Assembly (NCBI GenBank): GCA_031366005.1 | Contig: JANLZB010000026.1 | Coordinates: 1 to 64,000 of the forward strand | Reading direction: 5' to 3' | DNA: 64,000 nucleotides | DNA from: JANLUX01 sp031366005 | GTDB lineage: Bacteria; Bacteroidota; Bacteroidia; AKYH767-A; OLB10 | In this document: piece by piece, positions 53,378 through 60,686 of the stretch | Layout: each line of letters begins with the position of its first letter | How positions within the stretch are numbered: position 1 is the stretch's first letter | The notes under the pieces: model-generated | The model's input: the letters and a program-made list of their open reading frames with translations, nothing else | Told to the model about the DNA's origin: nothing | The model's database searches: none | Program-made: the position numbers and the translations under genes

Positions 53378-54283
53378 TTATAAAAGTTGAGATAAATAAT
53401 CATATTCATTTGCTATTCCGTCCTTAAATGTTATCTCTTCATCACCAAGAAACTTTTTCATTTTCGAATTATCAAAAATATAATCAGTTGTCACAGTTTG
53501 TTGTCCTAATATTTCCGGTCTTATTTTCTTTCCTGAAACTTCAATTATTTTATTCACCACATCCTTAACCGACATTGCATTTGCTGAAACAATATTTACC
53601 GGACCGGGATATGTTTCAAGATTAAAACTGTTATGAATAGCCCTTGCACAATCTTTTACATGGAGAAAACTTCTCTTTTCATTTCCATCTGAATAAATGA
53701 CAGGCGCTTCTTCTTTAAGAACTTTTTTTATGGTTTCGGGAATCAGCTTTTTATAATTTTCTTCTCCACTGCCATAGATGTGACCCAACCGTAAAATTTG
53801 CAGCAGCACATTTTGTTTTTCACACCATTGCAAAAGTAGTTTTTCACAATACAATTTTGACCATCCGTAAATTGTTGCCGGATGCTCGGGAGTTTCTTCG
53901 CTAATCACTCCAATGGTTTTCTGATAAATGTCAAGCGTGCTTGTGAAAATAATTTTTTCAGGAATGGATGGGAGATTTTCAATAAGATGTAAAGTGTTAA
54001 AAATATTTGAAGTATTGAGTTCTACATTGGCAGCATCAGCAGCGTTTTTGGGAGTGTACGCTCCTATATGCAAAACAATATCAATCGTGTCAAATCCCTT
54101 TTGAAAAAAATCATTGCGGCTGAACGAATAATTTTTATGTTCGATAACAGGATATTTTTTATCAGATGAAGAAGAAGTTAATAAAACTATTTTATCCCGT
54201 AAGGGCGATTGAATCTCATTAAGATAGGACAAGAAATTTTTTCCTATAAAACCATTTCCTCCAGTAATCAACACATATCCCAT
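53378..54283 (-). CDS. NAD-dependent epimerase/dehydratase family protein
   Basis: The extended SDR has 301 residues, with TGGNGFIGKNFLSYL at residues 7-21, the catalytic serine in IIFTSTLDIY at about residue 115, and the YxxxK motif YGWSK at about residue 139. It resembles nucleotide-sugar 4-epimerases or reductases. Its substrate is undetermined, but it is in a sugar cluster and followed by an ATP-grasp gene with a 3-base gap. Confidence 0.85.
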   Translation of the reverse strand: MGYVLITGGNGFIGKNFLSYLNEIQSPLRDKIVLLTSSSSDKKYPVIEHKNYSFSRNDFFQKGFDTIDIVLHIGAYTPKNAADAANVELNTSNIFNTLHLIENLPSIPEKIIFTSTLDIYQKTIGVISEETPEHPATIYGWSKLYCEKLLLQWCEKQNVLLQILRLGHIYGSGEENYKKLIPETIKKVLKEEAPVIYSDGNEKRSFLHVKDCARAIHNSFNLETYPGPVNIVSANAMSVKDVVNKIIEVSGKKIRPEILGQQTVTTDYIFDNSKMKKFLGDEEITFKDGIANEYDYLSQLL

Positions 54284-54286
54284 AGG

Positions 54287-55354
54287 TCAGGCTATAAGGA
54301 TTTCTTTGCTCAATTCATTTTCAGTAGTCAGCCGTGGAGTTTTATCCATTCCTCTGCACCACAATAAACCATCAGGCAAAGGATTAATCTTCTTATCTAA
54401 AAGGGGAAATTTATTGTATAAAATAATGTCCTTAAAAATTTCAGGCATATTTAATCCTGCTTCAGTAAAAAATAAGATGGTAGTAAAAAATCTTGAAATA
54501 TTAATTTCTGTCGGATTAGGAATTCCCTCTTTACTATAAGTCATATCAACACCATAAATTCCATGTGGCTTTGTATCTATCGAACGTATCGTATCCAATG
54601 CAATACGGTCAACGGTTTCAGAGCTATATGTTTCACCGGTTTTGGTAACACCGGTTACTCCTGACAAAGTACGGTTACCATGTGTCCAACCTTTTCTTTT
54701 TCTGGTTTGCGCAACGACTAATTCACCTTCAAACCATATTGAAAGCCATGTAACAGTATCAGACGTTAACATTTGTGCTGCAGCAAATTCACCCCAGCCT
54801 TTAAAGTGATCAATCCATCTTTTTGCAAATTCAAAATCATTGGTTGGCAGTGCGCCTTTTCCACCGGCACCTGTAGTAACAACACGCAGCCATATCATTC
54901 CATTAGCATCTCCTAAATTCTCAAATGCTCTTGCAAGGTCATCAACATTATGAATTAAAATATTTTCAGGCACTTTAATTCCATGCGCTTTCCATACTTC
55001 GTACGACTTATGTTTATTAATACATGTTTCAATAACATTATGAGTGGGCATGTAAAGCTTAACACCTGCAGCCAGAATTTTTTCACGCAGTAACGAAGCA
55101 GAATAAACCTCCGCATCATTCTGAAAATGTATCAAATCAGGTTTTTCTTTTGACAACAGTTTTAACAAAGCACTTTCGTAAGCTGCATCATAACAATAAG
55201 GAACATGGTATTTTTTATGAGCTGATGAAAGTGCGAGATCAAATACTTCACTTCCCATGCCGATTATTTCTTCCCCTCCTCCTGCCCTTATGAGCGAAAG
55301 AATTACTCCTTCAGATGGAGCTCCGCCTGCACCTGCAATCACAATTTTTTTCAT
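54287..55354 (-). CDS. ATP-grasp enzyme, carbamoyl-phosphate-synthase-like
   Basis: The protein has 355 residues with a Rossmann-like start AGAGGAPSEGVILSLIRAG, an LPTND-type middle, and ATP-grasp-type elements such as VVTTGAGGKGAL and PTEINISRFFTT in the last third. It resembles ligases in polysaccharide clusters that may condense a carboxylate with a sugar amine. It is the second ATP-grasp protein of the region, unrelated in detail to the 47026 one. Confidence 0.78.
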   Translation of the reverse strand: MKKIVIAGAGGAPSEGVILSLIRAGGGEEIIGMGSEVFDLALSSAHKKYHVPYCYDAAYESALLKLLSKEKPDLIHFQNDAEVYSASLLREKILAAGVKLYMPTHNVIETCINKHKSYEVWKAHGIKVPENILIHNVDDLARAFENLGDANGMIWLRVVTTGAGGKGALPTNDFEFAKRWIDHFKGWGEFAAAQMLTSDTVTWLSIWFEGELVVAQTRKRKGWTHGNRTLSGVTGVTKTGETYSSETVDRIALDTIRSIDTKPHGIYGVDMTYSKEGIPNPTEINISRFFTTILFFTEAGLNMPEIFKDIILYNKFPLLDKKINPLPDGLLWCRGMDKTPRLTTENELSKEILIA

Positions 55355-55398
55355 TTACTTCTTATTTGGAAATCTGCTGATGATTTGGAAACGACCTG

Positions 55399-55812
55399 CT
55401 ATTGAATTTTAAAATGTTCATACTCGCGTATATAATCACTCTCCTCATATTCGCGTGATGCAAGGCATAAGAGTACAGCATTGTGTGAAAACCGTATCGT
55501 TCTCCAGCACATTTCAGGAATAAACAATCCATGTTTTGGTTGTTCTAATTTAAAAAAGAATTTTTCTCCGGTTTGGCTTTCAATATTAAACTCAATGGAA
55601 CCTGAAACAGCTATAATGATTTGTCTTAATGCCTTGTGTGCATGTCCGCCTCTTATCACCTCGTGAGGAGTGTAATAAGTCCAGTAAACTCTTTTTATTT
55701 CAAACGGAATACTCTTTTGATATTCAGCCACTGTGATATAACCCAACTCGGAAGAACCAATGGAATTAAATTCAATAAGATGTGGAATGGTAAATGAATC
55801 CTTTAGAATCAT
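55399..55812 (-). CDS. FdtA/QdtA-like sugar 3,4-ketoisomerase (WxcM-like cupin)
   Basis: The protein has about 137 residues of the WxcM-like/FdtA cupin family. Visible elements are the strands YWTYYTPHEVIRGGHAHKAL, with the GGHAHK motif, and EQPKHGLFIPEMCWRTIRF. FdtA converts dTDP-4-keto-6-deoxyglucose to the 3-keto form before the aminotransferase step. It is the first gene of the minus-strand glycan operon. The start at the second methionine (55812) is preferred over the upstream ATG, because the family begins with an ILKDSFTIPHL-like segment. Confidence 0.88.
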   Translation of the reverse strand: MILKDSFTIPHLIEFNSIGSSELGYITVAEYQKSIPFEIKRVYWTYYTPHEVIRGGHAHKALRQIIIAVSGSIEFNIESQTGEKFFFKLEQPKHGLFIPEMCWRTIRFSHNAVLLCLASREYEESDYIREYEHFKIQ

Positions 55813-55848
55813 AAGAGGTTTCAAAAATAACAATTGAGCAGTTATAAG

Positions 55849-55884
55849 AATTTAGGATTTGGAGATTTAGGATTTAGGATTTAA
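55849..55884. repeat. heptanucleotide array (GATTTAG family)
   Basis: Four or five near-perfect repeats of ATTTAGG/GATTTAG occupy the gap just downstream of the LRR gene (3' side) and upstream of the FdtA gene. No inverted partner is adjacent. Confidence 0.75.
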
Positions 55885-55894
55885 TTAAAATCCA

Positions 55895-58465
55895 CTATTT
55901 TCCTGCAATCACCAGCTTATTACGACTCATGCCATTTCCGTAATCAATCACACACTGATAAATTCCCATTGCCAAAAACGGTAAGCGAACACTTTGTGTT
56001 TGGGGAGAAGAATTAATGGATTGCATAAAAACTTTTCTCCCGTTCATATCAAAAATATTTAGTGATGCCTGCTTTGCATTGGAAGCATTAAAAACAATTT
56101 TCAATTCACCTCCACTTCTAACCGGGTTCGGATAAATGTCCGCGACCACACCCCTCTCCTTTGGAGAGGTGCCGGGGGTGAGGCCTGTAATAATATCAAT
56201 CTGATTAAACGTAGTATTAGTTACCACCGGACTATTGAAATCAAAATAGATATAGCCGGTGTTATGAATGATAGTACCCACCGGGGCAGTATTTTTTATT
56301 CTCACTTTATACTGCACATAACCATGACTGTTTGGTTCATCCGTAGTGCTATCAGGTAAATTAATATTGGGAAAATTAAATTTAACAATATTACCCATCA
56401 CCTGCACTAAAGGCTCATGACTGTAAGCAAGCAACTGAATGCTGCTTTCATCAATGGCATTGTCGAGGGTATCTAAAACATAAACATGCAGTGTAGTATC
56501 ATTACCCGTGTTTTGAAAATAAATGGTGTAAGTAAGCCAGTGTTGACTAGTATCAATAGAACCGGAAGGGCTTACTTCTTTTTCATTTGGATCAAAACTA
56601 TTTGTAACTGTAAAACAATGATTATAAAAATTATTGGCTGTGTTATTATCCCATGCCAGCGGAGTTACGGTTACATCAAAACAAACCTGGTCGCCTACTT
56701 GTGCAGTGGTATCTGTTTGTACAATAAAGCTGAAATCATTTTGAAAGTTTACTGAACCGAAATCTGTAATGGAATAAATTAATGTGTCTCCATTAACAAC
56801 CGGAGTTAATGCTCCGGACGTTGCGTTGATAAAACTTGCAGGACCATTAACAACAACTGTTACTGTGCCGGTGATTCCTGTTGCACAATGTAAATTATAA
56901 TGATTGCTTATATCTCCGGCTAAGACATTTACTGTTGCATAATTGCCTGGGCGAAATCTTCCTGATTTTCTCAACACGCTACTAACCCCAATATCAAATC
57001 CAGCTTTACACTCCAAACTAAAATCTTTATCAGGATTCTGTGGATTGCCGTTGGTGAGATACGTTGAGAAAGAAAAAGAGATAGGACATACTACATCTAA
57101 TGGCAATGATGTGGTATCAATTGCATAAACATAATTTCCCGTATCAGCAGTAAAAGCATATTGACCTAAATCGTTGCTAAATGCTTGTTGCTTTAGAATT
57201 CCACCGCTATATAATTTCACTTTTAAGTTTCTCAATAAAACCTCATTAGTATCTGCTAAACAATTTCCACTTGTATCAGTAAAAGTTTTACCACTTATAC
57301 TCCAGTAAACCGGACAGTTATTTGGATTTGAAAAAGCACAGAGTGGTGTATTTGTAATTGGTGGAAGGGCATAATAGCCGATGTTTATAGAATTTGGCAA
57401 ACAGGTAATTCCAGTATTTGCCCACCGAAAAGTATATATATAATTAATTGGTGGTAAACAAATAAGATTCGGATTATCATTCATCCAGAGCTCTTGCATT
57501 GCTCCGGGTAAAGGGGGTAATGCAGTCAATTGATTGAAACTGCACCAAAAATAAATTAATCCACTTGGCAATGTCGGCAGTGAAGTTAGTAGATTACTGC
57601 TGCAATGAAGAGAATATAACGAAGAAGGTAATGAGGGAAGTGAAGTAAGTTGATTACCACTGCAATCCATATCCGTTAATGAAGAAGGCAGAGCGGGTAA
57701 CGATGTCAATTGATTACCACTGCAACCCATAACAGTTAATGAAGCAGGTAAAGCGGGCAAATTTGTTAATTGATTTTGATAACAGATTAGTTCAGTGAGT
57801 GAATTTTGTAAATTTGGTAATGAAGAAAGTTGATTGTAGCCACATCTTAAACTCGTAAGAGAAGGTAAAACAGGTAGGGAAGATAATTGGTTAAATTGAC
57901 ACCATAATTCTTGTAATGTAATTGGAAGAAATGGTAATGAGAGTAGTTGATTTTGGTCGCAAATTAGAACTGTTAAAGAGGAAGGTAAATTTGGTAATGA
58001 GGTAAGTTGATTACCGGGACAATAAAGATAAGTTAATGAGGCTGGTAATGGAACTAATGATGTCAATACATTGTCCTGACATTCAAGATATATTAGCTGA
58101 TCAGGTAAAGTAGGAAGTGATGATATTTGATTATAACCACAATCTAAATCAGTTAGTGAATCCGGTAAAACTGGTAATGTAACTAGGAAATTATTCCAGC
58201 AGCGTATTTGAAGTAACCTTTTAAAATATTGAATTCCTGTTAAATCATAAATATTAGAATTGGAGCAATCAATATACTGAGTATTTATAATGGTACTGCA
58301 AGTAGTATCCATCTGATTCCCATTCATACATGTAGGATTAATGTTCGCCTTTATCCAATTCACAAAATTGGTATCAGGTATGGTCACATACTGCGCCCTT
58401 GCACTCATCAGCGCAAAGCAAAATACAATGCTCAAAAAAAATTTACGGGTAGAGTGGTTTTTCAT
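55895..58465 (-). CDS. leucine-rich-repeat surface protein with T9SS type A sorting signal
   Basis: The protein has about 856 residues. A signal peptide begins at MKNHSTRKFFLS and ends near ARAQ. About 13 leucine-rich repeats of 20 residues follow, with the form LxCxxNQLTSLPxLPxSL (about 75-355), similar to bacterial LRR proteins. Beta-sandwich domains follow: a SdrD/carboxypeptidase-like domain (about 360-450) and a DUF11-like domain (about 450-770). A Por secretion tail closes it, with YPNPV and the motifs SLNIFDMNGRKVF and GIYQCVIDYGNG, ending at about residue 856. It is exported by type IX secretion and probably attached to the surface. The residues just ahead of the tail are encoded by a palindromic repeat. 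Confidence 0.9.
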   Translation of the reverse strand: MKNHSTRKFFLSIVFCFALMSARAQYVTIPDTNFVNWIKANINPTCMNGNQMDTTCSTIINTQYIDCSNSNIYDLTGIQYFKRLLQIRCWNNFLVTLPVLPDSLTDLDCGYNQISSLPTLPDQLIYLECQDNVLTSLVPLPASLTYLYCPGNQLTSLPNLPSSLTVLICDQNQLLSLPFLPITLQELWCQFNQLSSLPVLPSLTSLRCGYNQLSSLPNLQNSLTELICYQNQLTNLPALPASLTVMGCSGNQLTSLPALPSSLTDMDCSGNQLTSLPSLPSSLYSLHCSSNLLTSLPTLPSGLIYFWCSFNQLTALPPLPGAMQELWMNDNPNLICLPPINYIYTFRWANTGITCLPNSINIGYYALPPITNTPLCAFSNPNNCPVYWSISGKTFTDTSGNCLADTNEVLLRNLKVKLYSGGILKQQAFSNDLGQYAFTADTGNYVYAIDTTSLPLDVVCPISFSFSTYLTNGNPQNPDKDFSLECKAGFDIGVSSVLRKSGRFRPGNYATVNVLAGDISNHYNLHCATGITGTVTVVVNGPASFINATSGALTPVVNGDTLIYSITDFGSVNFQNDFSFIVQTDTTAQVGDQVCFDVTVTPLAWDNNTANNFYNHCFTVTNSFDPNEKEVSPSGSIDTSQHWLTYTIYFQNTGNDTTLHVYVLDTLDNAIDESSIQLLAYSHEPLVQVMGNIVKFNFPNINLPDSTTDEPNSHGYVQYKVRIKNTAPVGTIIHNTGYIYFDFNSPVVTNTTFNQIDIITGLTPGTSPKERGVVADIYPNPVRSGGELKIVFNASNAKQASLNIFDMNGRKVFMQSINSSPQTQSVRLPFLAMGIYQCVIDYGNGMSRNKLVIAGK
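56147..56181. repeat. palindromic repeat in the coding region before the T9SS tail
   Basis: The hairpin CCTCTCC-TTT-GGAGAGG with flanking CACACC and GCCGGGGGTG encodes the residues LTPGTSPKERGVV. Its sequence resembles a family widely seen in Bacteroidota coding linkers (recalled, not searched). It lies between the last sandwich domain and the YPNPV start of the tail. Confidence 0.8.
57540..58180. repeat. 60-bp tandem coding repeats of the LRR gene
   Basis: The leucine-rich repeats are encoded by consecutive units of about 60 bases with strongly similar sequence (AGTTGATTACCACTGCAA-type words recur), apart from one 57-base unit. They could recombine and change repeat number. Confidence 0.8.
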
Positions 58466-58526
58466 GTAAAGTGATTTTTTTTGGTTTAACTTAATGAAGG
58501 AAATAATCATACCAAACATTATGGTA

Positions 58527-58856
58527 TTATTGAATTTCCCAATCAGCTTGAATGGTAGCGGGTAAATCCATTCTTCCGCTTACAACAGCTACGATTGTAA
58601 TTTTTTCATCTGATGCAGGATTATAAATTATACGATATCCTTTATAAATCACCTCCCTTAAATAACTTAATTGTGTATTTTGAAATTCTGGAACGAGTCT
58701 CCCGATTAAAGGATATTTTTTTAGTTGTACTTCTGCTGCAGTTACCAATGATTTGACAAACCGTTTGGCATAAACTTCAGAATCAAAAGAAATAAAACTG
58801 TAAATATGATTCAGGTTGGCAACTGCCTTGTCCGACCAGTTTATTTTGGGTGCCAC
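58527..58856 (-). CDS. ParE/RelE family toxin
   Basis: The protein has 109 residues with the ParE/RelE fold: INWSDKAVANLNHIYSFISF, the AEVQLKKYPLIGRLVPEF middle, then LREVIYKGYRIIYNP and a terminal strand with VVSGRMDL. Such toxins poison gyrase (ParE) or cut mRNA on ribosomes (RelE); the sequence favours ParE-like. It overlaps the antitoxin by 16 bases, the usual order for type II modules. The start is GTG. Confidence 0.88.
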   Translation of the reverse strand: MAPKINWSDKAVANLNHIYSFISFDSEVYAKRFVKSLVTAAEVQLKKYPLIGRLVPEFQNTQLSYLREVIYKGYRIIYNPASDEKITIVAVVSGRMDLPATIQADWEIQ

Positions 58857-59029
58857 TTATCAATCTTTTTAAGCAACTCTTCTGTAGAGATTGTTTTTCC
58901 GGTTTGTTCATCTTGCAACCCTTCCATTACCTGTGCTGTAAGATTAAGTTTATACATTATTTCTTCCAGCGAACTGCTCTCTGGCAGATTCTTTATGATT
59001 TCAATACTTGTTTGTTTAAGAGATTGCAT
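58841..59029 (-). CDS. cognate antitoxin of the ParE-like toxin
   Basis: The protein has 62 residues and overlaps the toxin start. The sequence begins with a short helix and IKNLPESSSLEEIMYKLNLTAQV, and ends with an ELLKKIDKWHPK segment likely to wrap the toxin. It is a small acidic/helical antitoxin with no full DNA-binding domain recognised; a CopG/ribbon-type N-terminus is possible but not clear. The assignment rests mainly on the operon. Confidence 0.8.
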   Translation of the reverse strand: MQSLKQTSIEIIKNLPESSSLEEIMYKLNLTAQVMEGLQDEQTGKTISTEELLKKIDKWHPK

Positions 59030-59237
59030 AGCTCAAAATTACATTAAAATTGCGTTATCCATCATCGTAAAGCAAATCACAAATTGAATAAAATATTCCG
59101 GGTAATGTGGTTTTGCGTGTGGAGAAGAAATTATTCTATGCTAGCAACCATTACAGATAAAATTCACCTTATTTCATCACCTGATTTCCTAAACAAAATT
59201 TTGTTTTTACATTTATGCCCAACAAAAAAAACGATTG

Positions 59238-59843
59238 ATGAAAAAACTAATTATTGCAGTATTGGCATTATGCATCTTTAACAATCTATCAGCCCAAAAC
59301 AAATTAGCGGCAGTGAGAATAGGCCCCAAATGGGGATATATTGATGGCACCGGTAAATTTGCTATTGAACCCAAGTATGAAAATGCCCGCGACTTTAGCG
59401 AAGGAATTGCGCAGGTTAAAGAATTTGGCAAATGGGGTTATATTGATACCAAAGGAACTTATATAGTGCAGCCAACACTCACGGGAGCTGAGTCCTTCTC
59501 AGAAGGACTTGCCAGAGTGAAGGATGGCGACAAATGGGGTTACATTGATAAAACAGGAAAGTTTGTAATCAAAGCAGTTTATGATGGAGCCGGTGATTTT
59601 TCGGATGGACTTGGAAGAGTAAAATTTGGAAAAAGATGGGGGTTTATTGATAAGACCGGAAATATAGTTGTACAACCTGCTTATGAAGGTGCCAGAAGTT
59701 TTAAAGAAGGATTTGCTTTTGTTAAATCAAACGGGAAGTGGGGATGTATTGATAAAAAAGGCAACTACATTCTTCAACCTAATTATGAAGCTATAAAAGA
59801 TTTTAGTGATCCGAATAAAAATTCTTCAGATGATAATGACTGA
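59238..59843 (+). CDS. WG-repeat secreted protein
   Basis: The protein has about 201 residues with a signal peptide (LIIAVLALCIFNNLSAQ). Repeats of about 36 residues follow (four or five), with the KWGYIDKTGKFVI signature and the DFSEGLARVK half repeats. WG-repeat proteins are of unknown function and form a beta-rich array. ATG at 59238 follows a TTG. It is not linked to the TA pair, which runs the other way. Confidence 0.9.
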   Translation: MKKLIIAVLALCIFNNLSAQNKLAAVRIGPKWGYIDGTGKFAIEPKYENARDFSEGIAQVKEFGKWGYIDTKGTYIVQPTLTGAESFSEGLARVKDGDKWGYIDKTGKFVIKAVYDGAGDFSDGLGRVKFGKRWGFIDKTGNIVVQPAYEGARSFKEGFAFVKSNGKWGCIDKKGNYILQPNYEAIKDFSDPNKNSSDDND

Positions 59844-59861
59844 AGTTCGTTTTACCCCTTT

Positions 59862-59895
59862 ACCCCTGACAGGGTTTTAAAACCCTGTCAGGGGT
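59862..59895. repeat. REP palindrome of the second RAYT family (downstream copy)
   Basis: This is a perfect 34-bp palindrome, ACCCCTGACAGGGTTTT and its complement, with no central base. It lies at the 3' side of the second RAYT gene. Confidence 0.92.
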
Positions 59896-59918
59896 GGAGG
59901 ACTGGATTAAGATAAATT

Positions 59919-60611
59919 TCAATCATCATTTTCAATTAATACCTTAATATTTCTCTCATTGTAATTATTTAATTGATGACTTTGCTTAAAATCTTCTCTT
60001 CCGTTAAACCAACTAATAACTGTTTCGCGCTGAAGTTTTGTTGATTTGTCACTTAACAAGCTATTATAGCTGGAGTGTTCCCAGGTTCGGAAATCATCTG
60101 TAAAGCCATGTTTCTGCGGATTGGAATGAATGTAATAAACCAATTGCTTAAAATAATATTCATTGTTAACAGGTTTGCGCTCAAACGGAGTTTCAAACAG
60201 TTTACCCGTCCTGTTAAAAGCAATATTAAATGCTTGGCTGTAAGCATTAAAATGATTTGAGAAATTTTTACTGATCCGTTTTATGATTGCATCTGCATCA
60301 GTGTTTATTATAACTGTGTCACAATTTTGAATCTGGTTTTCACCCCTGTCAGGGTTATGAACCCTAACAGGGGTATTCAGTGTTTCTATCAGTTTAGATA
60401 TTTCCATTGCATCATGAATACGAACCAAAAAATGAAAATGATTTTTCATGAGACAATAAGCATAAGTATCTGAAACCAATGAAACATGTTTCTGCCATTG
60501 TTCAAGAAAATAATTGTAATTTCTTTGCTCTATAAAAATGTTTTCACGATTATTTCCGCGGTTATATATATGATAGAATTTTCCAGGAAACAGCTTTTCA
60601 ATGATCTGCAT
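59919..60611 (-). CDS. REP-associated tyrosine transposase, second family, with internal REP insertion
   Basis: The Y1-type transposase has 230 residues, with HUH motif H58-F-H60 in LMKNHFHFLV and the NAYSQAFN segment with the candidate nucleophilic tyrosine. Compared with the RAYT at 9266 it has about 36 extra residues between HFHFLVRI and KRISKNFSN. Residues 80-90 of that insertion are encoded by an imperfect copy of the REP palindrome itself (60342-60374), and the frame stays open. It is flanked by copies of the same palindrome on both sides. The overall YIHSNPQKHG and WEHSSYNSL motifs match the family. Confidence 0.9.
   Translation of the reverse strand: MQIIEKLFPGKFYHIYNRGNNRENIFIEQRNYNYFLEQWQKHVSLVSDTYAYCLMKNHFHFLVRIHDAMEISKLIETLNTPVRVHNPDRGENQIQNCDTVIINTDADAIIKRISKNFSNHFNAYSQAFNIAFNRTGKLFETPFERKPVNNEYYFKQLVYYIHSNPQKHGFTDDFRTWEHSSYNSLLSDKSTKLQRETVISWFNGREDFKQSHQLNNYNERNIKVLIENDD
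60342..60374. repeat. REP palindrome inside the second RAYT gene
   Basis: The arms ACCCCTGTCAGGGTT and AACCCTAACAGGGGT pair at 14 of 15 positions around ATG. It is the same family as the outside copies, and it codes for TPVRVHNPDRG on the minus strand. Confidence 0.88.
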
Positions 60612-60647
60612 AGAGCAAACTTAATAATTTCAACTTATCCTCTTCTT

Positions 60648-60679
60648 ACCCCTGACAGGGTTTAAAACCCTGTCAGGGA
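60648..60679. repeat. REP palindrome of the second RAYT family (upstream copy)
   Basis: ACCCCTGACAGGGTTT and AAACCCTGTCAGGGA pair around one or two central bases. It lies 36 bases beyond the RAYT start codon. Confidence 0.88.
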
Positions 60680-60686
60680 TTGTCTT

